Virus record (IMG/VR): IMGVR_UViG_3300048597_000634
Coordinates: 1-64,000 of that record
Length of the DNA: 64,000 nucleotides
Strand: one strand, 5' to 3'
DNA from: a virus
Within the stretch, counting starts at the first letter, position 1; each line of letters begins with the position of its first letter. Positions 41,301 to 51,243 of the stretch are shown here, one piece after another. The notes below the pieces were generated by a model, which did no database searches, was not told where the DNA came from, and saw only the letters and a program-made list of their open reading frames with translations. The translations under genes and the position numbers were made by a program.

Positions 41301-44300
41301 TTAATTTTCGGGCAACCTTAAACTCTTCTTGCTTACGCTCTGCCTTTTGTTCCGCCGTAACGTCTGCGTAGCTCTTAGCTTCTTCTAAAGGTACCTTGGC
41401 TTCTACTGGCGTCGACCTAGGTTTTTTACCTAGAGCTCTGTTTATAACTTCATAGGTACCGCTGACTAAACTATCAAAACTTACTTGACCTTCTCTGGTC
41501 TTTCTAGTTACGACCTTCTTCCCTTTATTTGACTTTCTGATATCTGAAGCACGCTGCGCTTTAGCCCGAGCTTTGTCTAACCAACTCTCTCCTATATAGT
41601 CATTATCAGTAAAAGATAGAATTTGCTGAACGTTACTAGACAGAAATGATTTCACCCTCTTATATAACTGTAAATCTACAGAGGCTGTATCCCCTTCAGA
41701 TGCTTCTATTTGTTTAATTAGTAGGTCTATATCTAGCGTTGCTTCGTTATATCTATCAGTGCCGAATAAACTAGAGCTGGCGTCACTACTCAACTTAGTT
41801 AGGTAATCCTTAACTTCATATATGACCGACGCCTGACTTTTAGAAATAGAAACATCAGTTACTGGGGCAACATAAGACCCAATACGCTTGCCTACTGCCT
41901 TCTTGGTGTCCGTTATGACAGCTATTTGTTTTTGTAGCTCTTGCGCCGCTTGTAAAGCATCTCTGCTTTTGGCCTCATCTGTTATGGCAAACTGGTTAGC
42001 GACATCGTTTTGAATCTTTAGCTTCTCCTGTAAACTCTCCAGATTCTCAGCCAAAGTACGGTCTTGCCCTTCCGGCGACATACCTAACATGTCATTCCAA
42101 CTTGACAACTCAGACTGCAAATAGGCTATCTTATCGGTGCCCTTTGTCTCAATCGCCTCCGCTAGTTGAGCTTCCAAGTTATGTTTTTCCTTATAGTGCC
42201 CGATTAAGAACTTACGTTGGTCTGGGTCAACCAACAAGTATTTTTCCATATCTCTATTTTTAGGTGCTACGTCCGCCATAAATCGTAGATAGCCGCCAGC
42301 AGTAGTAACCCCAGATGCAGAGTCAAACCGCTTACCCAACGCCACCTCAGTAGCTCCTACTAAGAAACTATTCATAGCGATGAATGAAGTACCCATCATG
42401 TTTAGACGGTTACCAGTCGCCTGACGGATACTGTTCTCGTTTTGGAGAATGCTAATAGCAGTGACCTTAGACATCATCATCGCCTCTTGTAGGTCTAATA
42501 GCTGCTGCCATTCCTCTTGGGTCACACTGGTTGTCTTATTTTGTTTTTCGCCCAAGTAAGAGGAAATCAAGCCGGCTTCAACCTTGTCTATTAAGCCCTT
42601 AGCGGCGGATAGTTTGGACACTAGATTTTGTTGAGCCTCTAACGCGTCATGACTGCTGTTCTGGAACAACAAAGACATCTTCTCTAAGACGTCGAGCCCA
42701 AGGATTAGACCAGTATCGCTAAAGCGTTCACCTTTGACGTTAGTGTGATGCCGCAGTCGTATCTTGCCTACTTCAAAGGAGTCTACGGCGTAGGAGGACA
42801 AGGATATAAACTGGGTCTTTTCTAGGCTACGTTTAAGGCTTAATAGCCGTTCTTGTTGGGCAGTAAGATTACCGCGGGGATTTAGATTACCAGCCCCTAG
42901 ACCTAATACAGTTTTGTACATGCTCTTCATACCTTCTAGGTATGCTGCGCCGCGGTCTTGTGATTGAGCGTGTTGTATCTTTTGGTATATGTTGCCACCA
43001 GGCGCCGCCATCCTAGCTATCTCATCTGCCTTTAAGAATTTATTAGCATCCTCAGAGCCGCCGCGCATAGCTATAGAGAACCAAGTATCAGTCTCTGTGG
43101 GTTGTTGGGCTGACATGTGGTCTAAGTAGCCAATGATGCCCCCCTCTCTTGCAGGTTGTAAATCTATTAGTTCTTTTCTTACCTCTTCTAATTCGCTTCT
43201 GGTTTTTTCACGATAATCTAAGCGTGCTTCTGTAGTTGGGACAGCGCCAGACCTTCTGTTCTTTTTAGTATTCTTAACTCTACCCGGTATACGACCTTCA
43301 TATGACCTATTCTGAGCTCTGTATTTATCGGTCAACACATTTAAAAGCCCATCTTCACCTACAAGTACTGCATCTATAACAGTCATTAGCTTTTCTGCAC
43401 TAAGCACATCGTTGCCTGTAGGGTTAGTTAGGCTACTCTCCATAAAAGCCAAGGACTTCGATATTTCGCCTACTTTAGTTTTATCAGCGCCTTTTATACC
43501 TATTACTTCTCTTGATATGCCTTTTAACTCACTAACAATGCGTAGTAGTGTTTTAGCATGTTTACCAGACGCGTCATATCTTACAGCGGAAGCGCCACGC
43601 AGTAACGCTGCATCTTCGTCACTCACACGCTCATTAAAGATACCGTCCTTTAATATCTCGTCTTTATTCCTGTCACCTTTTATCACCTCAGCTATGAAGT
43701 AATCTATCTGCTTCTTATAGGCGCTCTTCTCTGCTGCCAAAACCGCACTTATACGTTTAGCATCCTCCTCAGTCTGCCCTGACGCCATGGTGTAGCTAAG
43801 GTAATCATTTAACCCCGCCGATAATTCTTTAGTTACTCTCGCAACAGTACGCTGTCTAGTTATTCCAGCACTTAAACTGTCATACGTTAGGGTAGCTAAA
43901 GCCTTAGCTCGGTGCTCTAGTTCTGCCTCTGGGCTATCAAAATTCTTACCAGCGGGACCGTAGGCGATAGTGTTAATGCGCTGCATCATGTCTACTACGT
44001 CTGAGTCTCTCTTGCCGTCCTTAACACCGTCACTAACAAAGTCATATATATTTACACGGGAGAAGCCCACCTCGCTTTCTTCACCAGGTAGAGCGTTACG
44101 GTAAAGGCTATTGTAGTTAGCCAGGTAATCCCAGATGAATTGTTTAGACTGGGCGGCGGCACTCTGACCTTTAGGCTTACCTTTACGCTTAACCAACTTA
44201 TTAGTCTCATCTACTTCAACATCACCCCAGCGCCACTCGTTAATATTCATCAAGTCCATAGCCATCAGAGTCTCGCGCTGCTTGGCGTTAGGGATAGATC

Positions 44301-47300
44301 CGTAATAAGCCTTAGTAAGACTCATTAGGGCGTTTTGTACAGAGGTTAGGTCTGCAAATTCTTCTGGGGAGTAGGTATATTGTTTGAGTTGCCGTTCTGT
44401 CATAGAGCGGCTTAAGTGACCTTCAAGGGCTGTAGAGTCTTTACTACCTGCCGGGGTGCTAATCTTACTAAAATTAGTCTCCATTGGGATAGTTATGGTG
44501 CGGGCTTGCTGAATAGCCGCTGTAATACCTTCAAAGACAAGCTCTACTTCCTTGAGTGCTCTGTATTCGCCGTCAGTCAAAGCATCATCTGACTCACTGG
44601 ACTTAATTTTATTTAAGATGCCTTTTATCAGCTCTTGGCTGGGCAAAGAGTAACCCATACGCTGGGCTTGAACACGCATAGCATCTTGTATAACGGTGCC
44701 GCCCCGGTCTGCTAAACCACCATATGCCTCTACGGCACTATAGAAACCAATTAAGGCAGAGAAGCTGGAGCCCACAGGCTGGCTTTTAGCACGATCAGCG
44801 GTGTTTATGGTCTCTAACATGCCGGGCTGGAATGAGCTTAGTAACTTACCGAACTCAGAGTCAGAGGAAAAGTTGGTAATGCCAATTTCCCGTAGACGGT
44901 CTTCTAACTTCAGTAGTTGTGAGCCCATATCACTGCGTTTGATAACTATCCTACGCAGAGTGCTGTCAAATTTAGTCCTTAATGCCTTCTGTGCATCGCT
45001 AGCGAATTCGCCAGTTGAGGCGATCAAGTCATCTATGACGCTGCGGTGGGTCATATTTCCCTTAGTGATAGACTTAATAGCCTCAAGGTAGGGGTTATAC
45101 TCGCTCTTGTCTAAGTCTTGAATGTATTTATGCTGCTCACTTTGGTACATGGTCTGCATAGGGGACCATAGAGCAGTGGTAGCAAAACGTTTCTCTAAGT
45201 TAGTCTGTTGATTAAGCTCGGGTGACAAATCAAATCTACTCTTAGCTGTTCCAGCTCTAGTTAAGAAGCCATCTATGTCTAAGTCTTGATTAAGTATGCG
45301 GTTTACGGACTCCATATCACCGCCAGATATCTTATGGATTTCCCCAGCTATCAGGTATGCTTCCCTGCGCTTCATTTCTATTTGTCTTTGCCTTCTACCT
45401 TTCTTGTCTTCGTCGGCGCCTAAATTGAATAAGTTATTAAGGACAGTCAAGACAGAATCACGGGCAGCCTCATACTTCTTATCTACTTCTGCCAGACCCT
45501 CGTCGCCACGAATTAGGCTTAATGGAGAAGTAAAGAGACTCTGACCGCTGAGAATAACTTCACCCAAAGCTCGGGTTGTTCTTAATTGTTCTGGGGTCAA
45601 GTCCCGATAAATATCGGCGCTGGCTTTAGTCAAGAAGGATAATAACCCTACTGGCTTAGTATCAAAGTCTTCTATGATTACTCCGCCTCTAGACTTCTCA
45701 CTAAAGGTATAGTCAAGTAGACCTTTAGCTGCTCTTGTTAGGTTATCTCTAGCTTTTTGTACTTCTGTGTCTTTAGCGTCACCCAATGCGACAATAACTT
45801 GGTGTAATAAAGCAGACTCTACGCTTTCTGAGTCACTAGTCCACTTACCAAAACCACCTAAAGCGCTAAACATGGCTAAGGAAGCCGAACCAGGTGCACT
45901 AGAAAAGGTCTTAAACCCTTTACTGACATCTGTTTCTAACCCCATTAGGCTTTTCTTAGCTCTTAAAGAGGCGGCGTACTGCTTACCATCGCCGTTATTT
46001 AAAGTAGAGCTTAACCGGTCATAGAGCATAGCTAGGTTATTATCCCCACCTATGGTCTTAGCGTCGGCGTTAATAAAGAGCATCGACAGGGCTAGAGCTA
46101 CATTCATCCCACCACTAGTCTTATCTGTCAAGCGCTTATAGATACCGCTTTCTTGGCGGTCACTCAGCATCATCAAACCAATCTCAAAGTTGAAGGCTTT
46201 AACCTGAGAAGGGCTAATCATGGAGTAGATGTCTTCTGCGCTTACTTCTCTACTGTCATTACCAGACTTAACAGAGGAAGGCAGTAAGTTTATAGACTCT
46301 TGTCCCATTAGACCTCTAGCCGCCTCGAATAGGGCTAGCTGACCTCCTTTCATGGGACCTTTAGGGATAATCGAGCCGGCCCGCATACCACTCATAAAGT
46401 CTTCTACGTTGTAGAATCTGGTGTCTATGGTGGCAGTATTGCCGGACATGGAAGTGACTGTTACTTCCCCTAGGACACTGATAGAGTTCAGTTCATCGCC
46501 CGTAATAGCTGGTACCCGAAGCTGCATTGGCTGAGCGTGCCCTCCATCGTAGGACATAAAGCCCCACATCTTAAAGGCGGCGTCGCCGGGGTCTAGGTCA
46601 CCTACTTTAGCGCCGGTGGTGTTCACTGTTGACACCTCACCGACTTGGCGCCCGCCTTGATAGGCACCACGGTTTAACACATAGCCTACCTGACCTGTTT
46701 TATGGTCAGTTATAACCCGTATACCTTGGTTCTCTTCCCGGACCTTAGCCACCGCTCCTTTGTAGATAGCGTCTATCTGGGCGGCGTCTATGTCTTGGTC
46801 AATCTTTTTAAATGCGTCTATGATGCCAGCTCTAATTCCTTGTCTAGTTACAGCGCCCTCAGTGTCCACGTTGAAGTTAATAGCTGGCAGATTCTTAGCA
46901 ACGGCTACTTCTTTAATAGTCAGCTGTAGTTTTTCGTTTAGTTGCTTATTAAGGTCAGCGATTACCTTCGTGTGTTGAATAGTGGTATCCCTGGCAATGA
47001 ATACAGTACCGGGCTGTAGGTATTGTTGGACGGAACTTTGCAGTGCTGCTGGACCAATCATGCCGCCGCTGAGAGTGATGTTAGTCTGAACCGGGTGAGG
47101 TTTTAATAGCTTCATGCCGTATTCATACTCGGACCTTCTATACCCTGTGTTCTGGATGCCATAGTCGCTGAGTTGGGTAGCCCCGGCAATAAGAATGCTA
47201 AGGCGCGGGCGCTCACTACCCATATACCCCTTACCTACTGCTCTATCATCAATAGCTATCTCCTTAGCTATTTGGAGCATCATTGCCCGCTCTAAATCAT

Positions 47301-50300
47301 AAATCTTCTTCTTATCTACGCCCTTACGGGGGTCTCCCTCTCTAGCAAAACGCTCCTCCATCATCGCTATTAGAGCGTGATATTGTTGGGCTGGCATGCT
47401 ATCTAGTAACCGACCACCAATGATATCTTCAGGGGCATCAAGAAAGTTCTTCTTGCCACTACCCTTGCCAGCGTCGTAGTCAGAGTATTTACCGTTAAGA
47501 CCTAATGAATAGGAATAATCAATGAACTCCCTGCTTGCGTCATACATAGGCCTGGTGGACAGCAGGTTTTTCATCCGCTGCATGATTTGCTCAGTCTTGG
47601 CGTAGGGGAAGTAATAGAGCAGGTCGTATTCTTTAGCCTCCTCCTCTTCTTTAGTGCCAACTTCAGACCCGTACTTTGGATTAAAAGTTTGAGCTTCTAG
47701 CGCTTTAGTTACTTTATCGACGGCATCACCTTCTACGCCCATCTCTTTTAATAGACGTGCTGACCGTTCTTTATACCCTTTACGGTCTATAGCCTGTAAC
47801 GTAGGCATAGTGTTAGCTAGCCCTAGCATGCTATAGACAACTGGAGCGCCGCCTTGAATCTTAGTAAGACCGCCTATCTTCTCAGTAAAGGATTGGTGTT
47901 GTGCTCTACCTACAGCTTTTCCTACTGTGCGGAGATATTGCCCTCCGTCGGGTGAACCTAACATTTCACCATGGCTAAGAGGGTATGGGTTAAGAATAAG
48001 CCCCCCTATCCTACCGTCTACCAGGGAAGGGTCTATGCCTATACCAGGAGACACTAACCGGAATAAGTCCATAGTTTCCGGCGTAAGACCAACTACAGGT
48101 TTAGAGTGTAGGGATTGCCCATGGCTGTAGTTTTCTGTATGTGGTTGGGAATAGGCGTCTACTTGTCTAGAGTAAGATTCACTATAGCCAGAGGCTACGG
48201 TATCTCTGTAGATTTGCATGCCTACTGGGGTAGCACCGAAGGCTTGCATAATTATGTCGTTATAGCGCCCAGTGAAGCCTGAGGTATAGTCGCGGGCATC
48301 GTCTGGTCTTAACCCCACAGACTTCTCCATCATCATGCTGAAGTTATGGACTAGTCTACTTGCTAAGTCTTGGGCGTTAGCTTGTCTAGAGCCGGGGATG
48401 ATTTGGTTGAATAAAGTACCTATTTCACTGCCCCGCTGACGCATAACATCGGATTCAGGGCCGGAATAACGTGGGATTATGTCTGATTGTCCAGACACGC
48501 CGGCTAAATCACGCTGCAGCAGTGTTAATACACCCTCAAGATTACCTTCCTTCTGTATGAGGTTAAGTAAAGACCCTAGACCTTGTTCTCTAGCAACCAG
48601 TACCTTGTGTATTTCTGAGTCTGGTGTAGAATCACCGTGCTTGTTATATAGGTAAAGACTAGACACTCTATCAGCCAGGGTACCTTCTAAAGCCTTCTTC
48701 ATCACATCTGACCCTAGTGCTTCGTAAGTATAGGCAATACCCCGCACTTTAGTCTCGTAATTCATGCTGGTACGCATAGTACTGAGGAAGCCGCCTAATA
48801 CGTCTAAGGCGTTGGCTTCATAGCTGCCTTGTGGTCCTAACTGAGCGTTCTCTACTGTGCGGTCTATTTCGTTGTAGCGGATGAAGTTGAACGTGCTGTC
48901 AGTAGCGTTTTCAAAGACCGCCCCGGTTAGGAATCGCTGGGTCTTGTTAATGTAGACCATGGGGCTTTCTATTACTGTCATAGCGCCGCCCGGTCCAGAC
49001 TGAACTGACTTCCGCTCAGACCCAATAGTCAAGCCAATAGAGTAGTCTTTAGCGCCCATATTAGGCTGGGCAATGCTTATTTTTAGTCCAGTAAGACGGT
49101 AGCCGGTGGAAGACTTGGTATCTAAGATATATTCTTTTTTGTATCGGAAGGGCGCGGCTGAGGCGTCATCTGCAGTAGCCTCTTTACCACCCATCCTTTC
49201 TATCATCTCTATCGCACTGTTAACAAACTCAGCCTTACCCTTTTGTTGTACTTGGGTGCCCTGATATCGGTGCCTCAAGCTTTGTCCATAGCGCCCTAAT
49301 ACACCACCAGAGTCGGGCTTTTCTTCATCAAACCTACCAATACCGTAGAAGTAATTATTCTTAATACGTTGCTGGTCTGCAGCGGATAGTAGTCCTAAAG
49401 AGTCACCGCGGAAGAAAGCAGATACTTCGATGTTATCTGTGGTGCTTTCCCTATCTCTGGGTTTTAAGGCTTTCTCACTGAAGTTAGCGGAGCCGAGAGT
49501 ATATTCCAGTAGGTCGCCGGCGGCACTGAACATGGCCATAGACTTACTGTGCATATACTGCGTAGGCATCAACGTAAATGCACTTTCACCACGCGCACCT
49601 GGTTTTAATAAAGACTCGACAAGGTCGTATCTCTTCTGTTGTCCTTCGTCTAGGGTACTACGGTTTACTTTAGAGAACTTATCAAGTAGGTCAAATAGCC
49701 CTTGATTAGACCCCATACTGGAGCCAGACACTCCTATCTTGAGGTTGCCCTTTGATGCTAGTTTTTGAAGGTTTTCTATGTCAGCGCCGTCAAATAGCGT
49801 ATCTTCAAACTTACCACCCCGACCTATAAGAGCTTGCTCAAAGTATTGAGCAGTGATGACCAGCTTATTAGAGTCTTCAGCAGCAGTCTTAAACATGCGG
49901 CTAAATTGCCCCTTAATCTCTTGATTGGCGAAAATAGTGCGGTTCTTCTCATTTACGCCTGCTGCCGATGCACTTTGTATGTTTTCCCTAAAGCGCTGAA
50001 AGAAACTAGTCGAAGCTGATATATCAGAGAGACTAGTAATAGCTGTGTTGTTACTTATTTGGTCTCTGGTTACTTTAATGAGAGCATCGGCCGCTGCTTT
50101 AATCTCAGATGACACGCGGTTAAAAGACCCCAACTTGTCCTCATCTACCGGTCTATTAATTAAGACTAAGTCTTCTACTGTATTTGACTTAGCTAGGGTG
50201 TTAGTTAAGTTCTGCGTGCTGATGAAGAAAGACTCGATCTGCTCAGTTTTAGCGACAAGCTTACCCTCTTCATCTATAACTCTTTTATTTTCATACCAGT

Positions 50301-51243
50301 AACCCAACTTGGCGTGGACACTGCCGCCTGGCATTTGTAGCCCGCCGAGCTCTAACTGTCTATTATTCCTCTCAGCCAGCGTTTGAGCTGCATAGATACT
50401 AACATCATTGCCACCATAGATACCCATAGGGTCAGAGCCTTCTTCCTGAGTACCGTAACCAGCAGATAACACTTGTGCCGAAGATATTCGTTGGGTGACT
50501 AACTCAGTTCTACCTGTGCGTTCAGTAATAGCGGTCATGAAGCCAGCTTCTTGAACTTGAAATATAGACCCTCTAAAGCCCAACCCAGACCGCTCTTTGT
50601 CAGCAAACATGTTGTAGTAGTCCTGGGTAGTAGGTCTACTCATGTAGCCTTCTGGTGTGGCGTAACTGTCAGAAGTTAGTTTGAGTTGTCTACTGAACCT
50701 ACCATCGCTGTCTATAGACTCAGCAAGGCGGTTACCTTGGAACCGGGCGTTGTTGTCGTAATAGCTAAAGGTGCGTTCTGACGCTTCGTCTAAATTCAAC
50801 CCTGAGCTACCTATAGCCGAACCGAACCCACGGCGGCTAACATTCTGCTTGAACTCTTTAGAAAAGTCTTTAAGCGCCTTATACGGGTCTTGTGACCTAG
50901 TGTGGACGTCTTCTACAAATTGGGAGGTGATAGAGTGCCCAGCGACGTTGGTTCTTAAGCGATTCCAGTGGGCTTGTTGCTCTGGAAATGCTGTGCGTAC
51001 ATTACTCTCTGTCTCTAAAAATTTATCTACTAACTCTTTGGTTATTACATATTGTGTTGTTTCACCTCTTTCGTCTACAACTTCACGGATAGCTTCTACT
51101 AACCGCCAAGAAAATGCGCTGGCGGTCATAGCCGGGCCTTCGGCAGCTAACTTATCTTTTACTGCTTCAAGTACTTCTTCGCGACCAAGTAGCTCTATTA
51201 AACCTCGTAGAGCGGCGTCTGCTTGTATATCAAAATCTGACAC
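35305..51243 (-). CDS. Giant 5312-aa protein in tape-measure position with PLD-type HKD motifs and a DYDGD motif
   Basis: I choose GTG 51243 (preceded by CACGGAGACG); the frame also extends to TTG 51330. Counting from 51330, HKD half-sites are at H339-A-K341 with later STQN, and H594-S-K596 with GSAN at 613-616: a complete phospholipase-D-superfamily domain. D3645-Y-D-G-D3649 lies in a DPBB-like context, and GLLGKVYNTVV follows about 290 residues later. Long coiled-coil stretches fill much of the rest; the C-terminus is Gly/Ala-rich. Its place after the frameshifting chaperone pair marks it as the tape measure. The polymerase reading of DYDGD is inference. Confidence 0.85.
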   Translation of the reverse strand: MSDFDIQADAALRGLIELLGREEVLEAVKDKLAAEGPAMTASAFSWRLVEAIREVVDERGETTQYVITKELVDKFLETESNVRTAFPEQQAHWNRLRTNVAGHSITSQFVEDVHTRSQDPYKALKDFSKEFKQNVSRRGFGSAIGSSGLNLDEASERTFSYYDNNARFQGNRLAESIDSDGRFSRQLKLTSDSYATPEGYMSRPTTQDYYNMFADKERSGLGFRGSIFQVQEAGFMTAITERTGRTELVTQRISSAQVLSAGYGTQEEGSDPMGIYGGNDVSIYAAQTLAERNNRQLELGGLQMPGGSVHAKLGYWYENKRVIDEEGKLVAKTEQIESFFISTQNLTNTLAKSNTVEDLVLINRPVDEDKLGSFNRVSSEIKAAADALIKVTRDQISNNTAITSLSDISASTSFFQRFRENIQSASAAGVNEKNRTIFANQEIKGQFSRMFKTAAEDSNKLVITAQYFEQALIGRGGKFEDTLFDGADIENLQKLASKGNLKIGVSGSSMGSNQGLFDLLDKFSKVNRSTLDEGQQKRYDLVESLLKPGARGESAFTLMPTQYMHSKSMAMFSAAGDLLEYTLGSANFSEKALKPRDRESTTDNIEVSAFFRGDSLGLLSAADQQRIKNNYFYGIGRFDEEKPDSGGVLGRYGQSLRHRYQGTQVQQKGKAEFVNSAIEMIERMGGKEATADDASAAPFRYKKEYILDTKSSTGYRLTGLKISIAQPNMGAKDYSIGLTIGSERKSVQSGPGGAMTVIESPMVYINKTQRFLTGAVFENATDSTFNFIRYNEIDRTVENAQLGPQGSYEANALDVLGGFLSTMRTSMNYETKVRGIAYTYEALGSDVMKKALEGTLADRVSSLYLYNKHGDSTPDSEIHKVLVAREQGLGSLLNLIQKEGNLEGVLTLLQRDLAGVSGQSDIIPRYSGPESDVMRQRGSEIGTLFNQIIPGSRQANAQDLASRLVHNFSMMMEKSVGLRPDDARDYTSGFTGRYNDIIMQAFGATPVGMQIYRDTVASGYSESYSRQVDAYSQPHTENYSHGQSLHSKPVVGLTPETMDLFRLVSPGIGIDPSLVDGRIGGLILNPYPLSHGEMLGSPDGGQYLRTVGKAVGRAQHQSFTEKIGGLTKIQGGAPVVYSMLGLANTMPTLQAIDRKGYKERSARLLKEMGVEGDAVDKVTKALEAQTFNPKYGSEVGTKEEEEAKEYDLLYYFPYAKTEQIMQRMKNLLSTRPMYDASREFIDYSYSLGLNGKYSDYDAGKGSGKKNFLDAPEDIIGGRLLDSMPAQQYHALIAMMEERFAREGDPRKGVDKKKIYDLERAMMLQIAKEIAIDDRAVGKGYMGSERPRLSILIAGATQLSDYGIQNTGYRRSEYEYGMKLLKPHPVQTNITLSGGMIGPAALQSSVQQYLQPGTVFIARDTTIQHTKVIADLNKQLNEKLQLTIKEVAVAKNLPAINFNVDTEGAVTRQGIRAGIIDAFKKIDQDIDAAQIDAIYKGAVAKVREENQGIRVITDHKTGQVGYVLNRGAYQGGRQVGEVSTVNTTGAKVGDLDPGDAAFKMWGFMSYDGGHAQPMQLRVPAITGDELNSISVLGEVTVTSMSGNTATIDTRFYNVEDFMSGMRAGSIIPKGPMKGGQLALFEAARGLMGQESINLLPSSVKSGNDSREVSAEDIYSMISPSQVKAFNFEIGLMMLSDRQESGIYKRLTDKTSGGMNVALALSMLFINADAKTIGGDNNLAMLYDRLSSTLNNGDGKQYAASLRAKKSLMGLETDVSKGFKTFSSAPGSASLAMFSALGGFGKWTSDSESVESALLHQVIVALGDAKDTEVQKARDNLTRAAKGLLDYTFSEKSRGGVIIEDFDTKPVGLLSFLTKASADIYRDLTPEQLRTTRALGEVILSGQSLFTSPLSLIRGDEGLAEVDKKYEAARDSVLTVLNNLFNLGADEDKKGRRQRQIEMKRREAYLIAGEIHKISGGDMESVNRILNQDLDIDGFLTRAGTAKSRFDLSPELNQQTNLEKRFATTALWSPMQTMYQSEQHKYIQDLDKSEYNPYLEAIKSITKGNMTHRSVIDDLIASTGEFASDAQKALRTKFDSTLRRIVIKRSDMGSQLLKLEDRLREIGITNFSSDSEFGKLLSSFQPGMLETINTADRAKSQPVGSSFSALIGFYSAVEAYGGLADRGGTVIQDAMRVQAQRMGYSLPSQELIKGILNKIKSSESDDALTDGEYRALKEVELVFEGITAAIQQARTITIPMETNFSKISTPAGSKDSTALEGHLSRSMTERQLKQYTYSPEEFADLTSVQNALMSLTKAYYGSIPNAKQRETLMAMDLMNINEWRWGDVEVDETNKLVKRKGKPKGQSAAAQSKQFIWDYLANYNSLYRNALPGEESEVGFSRVNIYDFVSDGVKDGKRDSDVVDMMQRINTIAYGPAGKNFDSPEAELEHRAKALATLTYDSLSAGITRQRTVARVTKELSAGLNDYLSYTMASGQTEEDAKRISAVLAAEKSAYKKQIDYFIAEVIKGDRNKDEILKDGIFNERVSDEDAALLRGASAVRYDASGKHAKTLLRIVSELKGISREVIGIKGADKTKVGEISKSLAFMESSLTNPTGNDVLSAEKLMTVIDAVLVGEDGLLNVLTDKYRAQNRSYEGRIPGRVKNTKKNRRSGAVPTTEARLDYREKTRSELEEVRKELIDLQPAREGGIIGYLDHMSAQQPTETDTWFSIAMRGGSEDANKFLKADEIARMAAPGGNIYQKIQHAQSQDRGAAYLEGMKSMYKTVLGLGAGNLNPRGNLTAQQERLLSLKRSLEKTQFISLSSYAVDSFEVGKIRLRHHTNVKGERFSDTGLILGLDVLEKMSLLFQNSSHDALEAQQNLVSKLSAAKGLIDKVEAGLISSYLGEKQNKTTSVTQEEWQQLLDLQEAMMMSKVTAISILQNENSIRQATGNRLNMMGTSFIAMNSFLVGATEVALGKRFDSASGVTTAGGYLRFMADVAPKNRDMEKYLLVDPDQRKFLIGHYKEKHNLEAQLAEAIETKGTDKIAYLQSELSSWNDMLGMSPEGQDRTLAENLESLQEKLKIQNDVANQFAITDEAKSRDALQAAQELQKQIAVITDTKKAVGKRIGSYVAPVTDVSISKSQASVIYEVKDYLTKLSSDASSSLFGTDRYNEATLDIDLLIKQIEASEGDTASVDLQLYKRVKSFLSSNVQQILSFTDNDYIGESWLDKARAKAQRASDIRKSNKGKKVVTRKTREGQVSFDSLVSGTYEVINRALGKKPRSTPVEAKVPLEEAKSYADVTAEQKAERKQEEFKVARKLMADDISGRFKELDKGVKQQTKTLRTQRVSQVDKVAQASQMGAMYDKLLSFSKTGKDIDRDTVHDILKVLKYSGDQITKGELTVTDDTKSTIISAFDSLSKGKTLDSHVIQLLELGTEEQTSMTLKEQRTSFNSFLTDLLSKAKSNALAADKAYEKLQKWHKLVSDYALAYAEGEGDSSKARTFTEVELLQAYESSGKSRTLVELQLITGQEVTKENRNEILAKVDAHFLRSDLIAGRQGSPYGSAAGPRGVASALSALQGVTMEEMRKRGQLVNSLFTPDESADNTLMMISAFGFQFMGLGDYDGDSYQAALSSITKAQSTIAQTNEQLKTIEDSTNRLKNALKELVARKELAQAKQPKDLNEIDAIDKKIRTVERELNIVNSRAKQAKELNQRATKDLRDINREARETQQVKGDKAYKGLRSYVSSYLALPTYLFGDNVTNAQGEDVYQYGLHDNELAGTVKQYRDTISGYSDRADDTTNSVGAFAWLKEVDNKVSIDDKGRLSFDVEGMKASRGGAGGGTTMTVNQMVAAAEQWNQALIKEEIHQRIKGGSTLDEAAVRQKVIEDMQKMSIDDYMKKVAEFQNQSEAIFMSITTSSKIFSNVAGSQISPADLGSIQSIMGTTGGGLLGKVYNTVVPSAVTQMTDSLMNRMMSNDSVRADFLNSIEKLQQTNANIPQVDLAKTISAIADSLGSMTDTSGVPWELSMDRKEAKASTAYRFMLTTQQYLRDAALKPKGKVGLVEMASKFRLSNSAVQQIKSLGIAGMEEQDWSNIEGYDKLLQMQPAAAEEDVSRQYLEIISQDFLGARAGELLNYSRDKAGTNNSVQLDGDMTAFGMLKLLTDYTGSRAMTAEEMLESGHYSDALKATRDDLSERLTTHDAQVKEYLASKSSGDTDRIDAAKQALRSAGIKPEMVDRVLRSEQDGSWYIDNDAFVQNTIADLIGKFQSQFLGGSSVADDFKSTDPMATERTLYTHGLEVQVNEQTDPTQDPTYKIVRTADSDAILRKNAAYQMQDKLDAYNRKFNLSGDDALTVNDIEAGDVDWQLEAAAAKIKAGTKEKALSDLNRKLGLERNPDLRLTDVDASTLLGSGPENIQAELRRRLTRMSGVSDKDLTITANENLATSYLDIIEKSKSGTEADTLSAINKGRNADESFGSIEEARTWSEGIMQNETKLRSDLALLNSNDPDSRLRDVNRGRSVAFETVEDAKSDHERQIREIESRRKKATEVNRRLAAADGAFSTWNTATHGADAEADAFTSTMTGELNDRYNELSSNRSAIEAEAAGQDLSVNEVAATTFRTLQEVTVRNQADDLMDVMMKTKQLNQAVQGVVTDGQSEEFGAVKDALIDAQKLASLTVFESMEAMGSETVAQAQGIDSAKLNQASLAQAMSTGLTNVLESVRTYASSLGDGQEFDTKLGGAVMSFLSMGGVLPDQIQDVIDQNIAGQVGTVEGYASALETEDGRQQLASKLARYGGDDVDLTTGEGRLSAANLLVDGETNTLQTGVLKALMQAGVIDAIASGSGFTGHVAQWNDMMQDAIELGSINPEDLSQSGRHALDAAANAALPAYEWATSNKEPRFVATQDMADDFNKGLSDKGMTQELTAEQLTTLVNKEGTTSVLQDMGVDSAGERKILGKQLEQFRTQEVGPAPTVVTTMPTPTTPTSGGTDNDFGQRRVNPETLSIPAQHQALKTAITHAGENRQNREIARQQNETEQALRRNYGFTEALSILAIPTLFAAMQGDIPITEQVGGLVQDVFSSAITSGTFEQSASSLMLMDGKSEEDRAARLAQVRRASDNLQMARMKDYFRYYDSPTEALARGVLNETIYQGMGRLAAGAGTAIDMARGHGLDRKGNPILGEELTVGDSGLGRMVTEIGAGLLGRVVGGVLSGRPVNHGFYSATEDDFANELVAAAASAASQVVNFIADVTDEMWEGDPGEIKLDDGNLISMVDTDTGASLTYEVARPDKLLVGTALDTDEYLQIVEGDQNAISTYDELSA

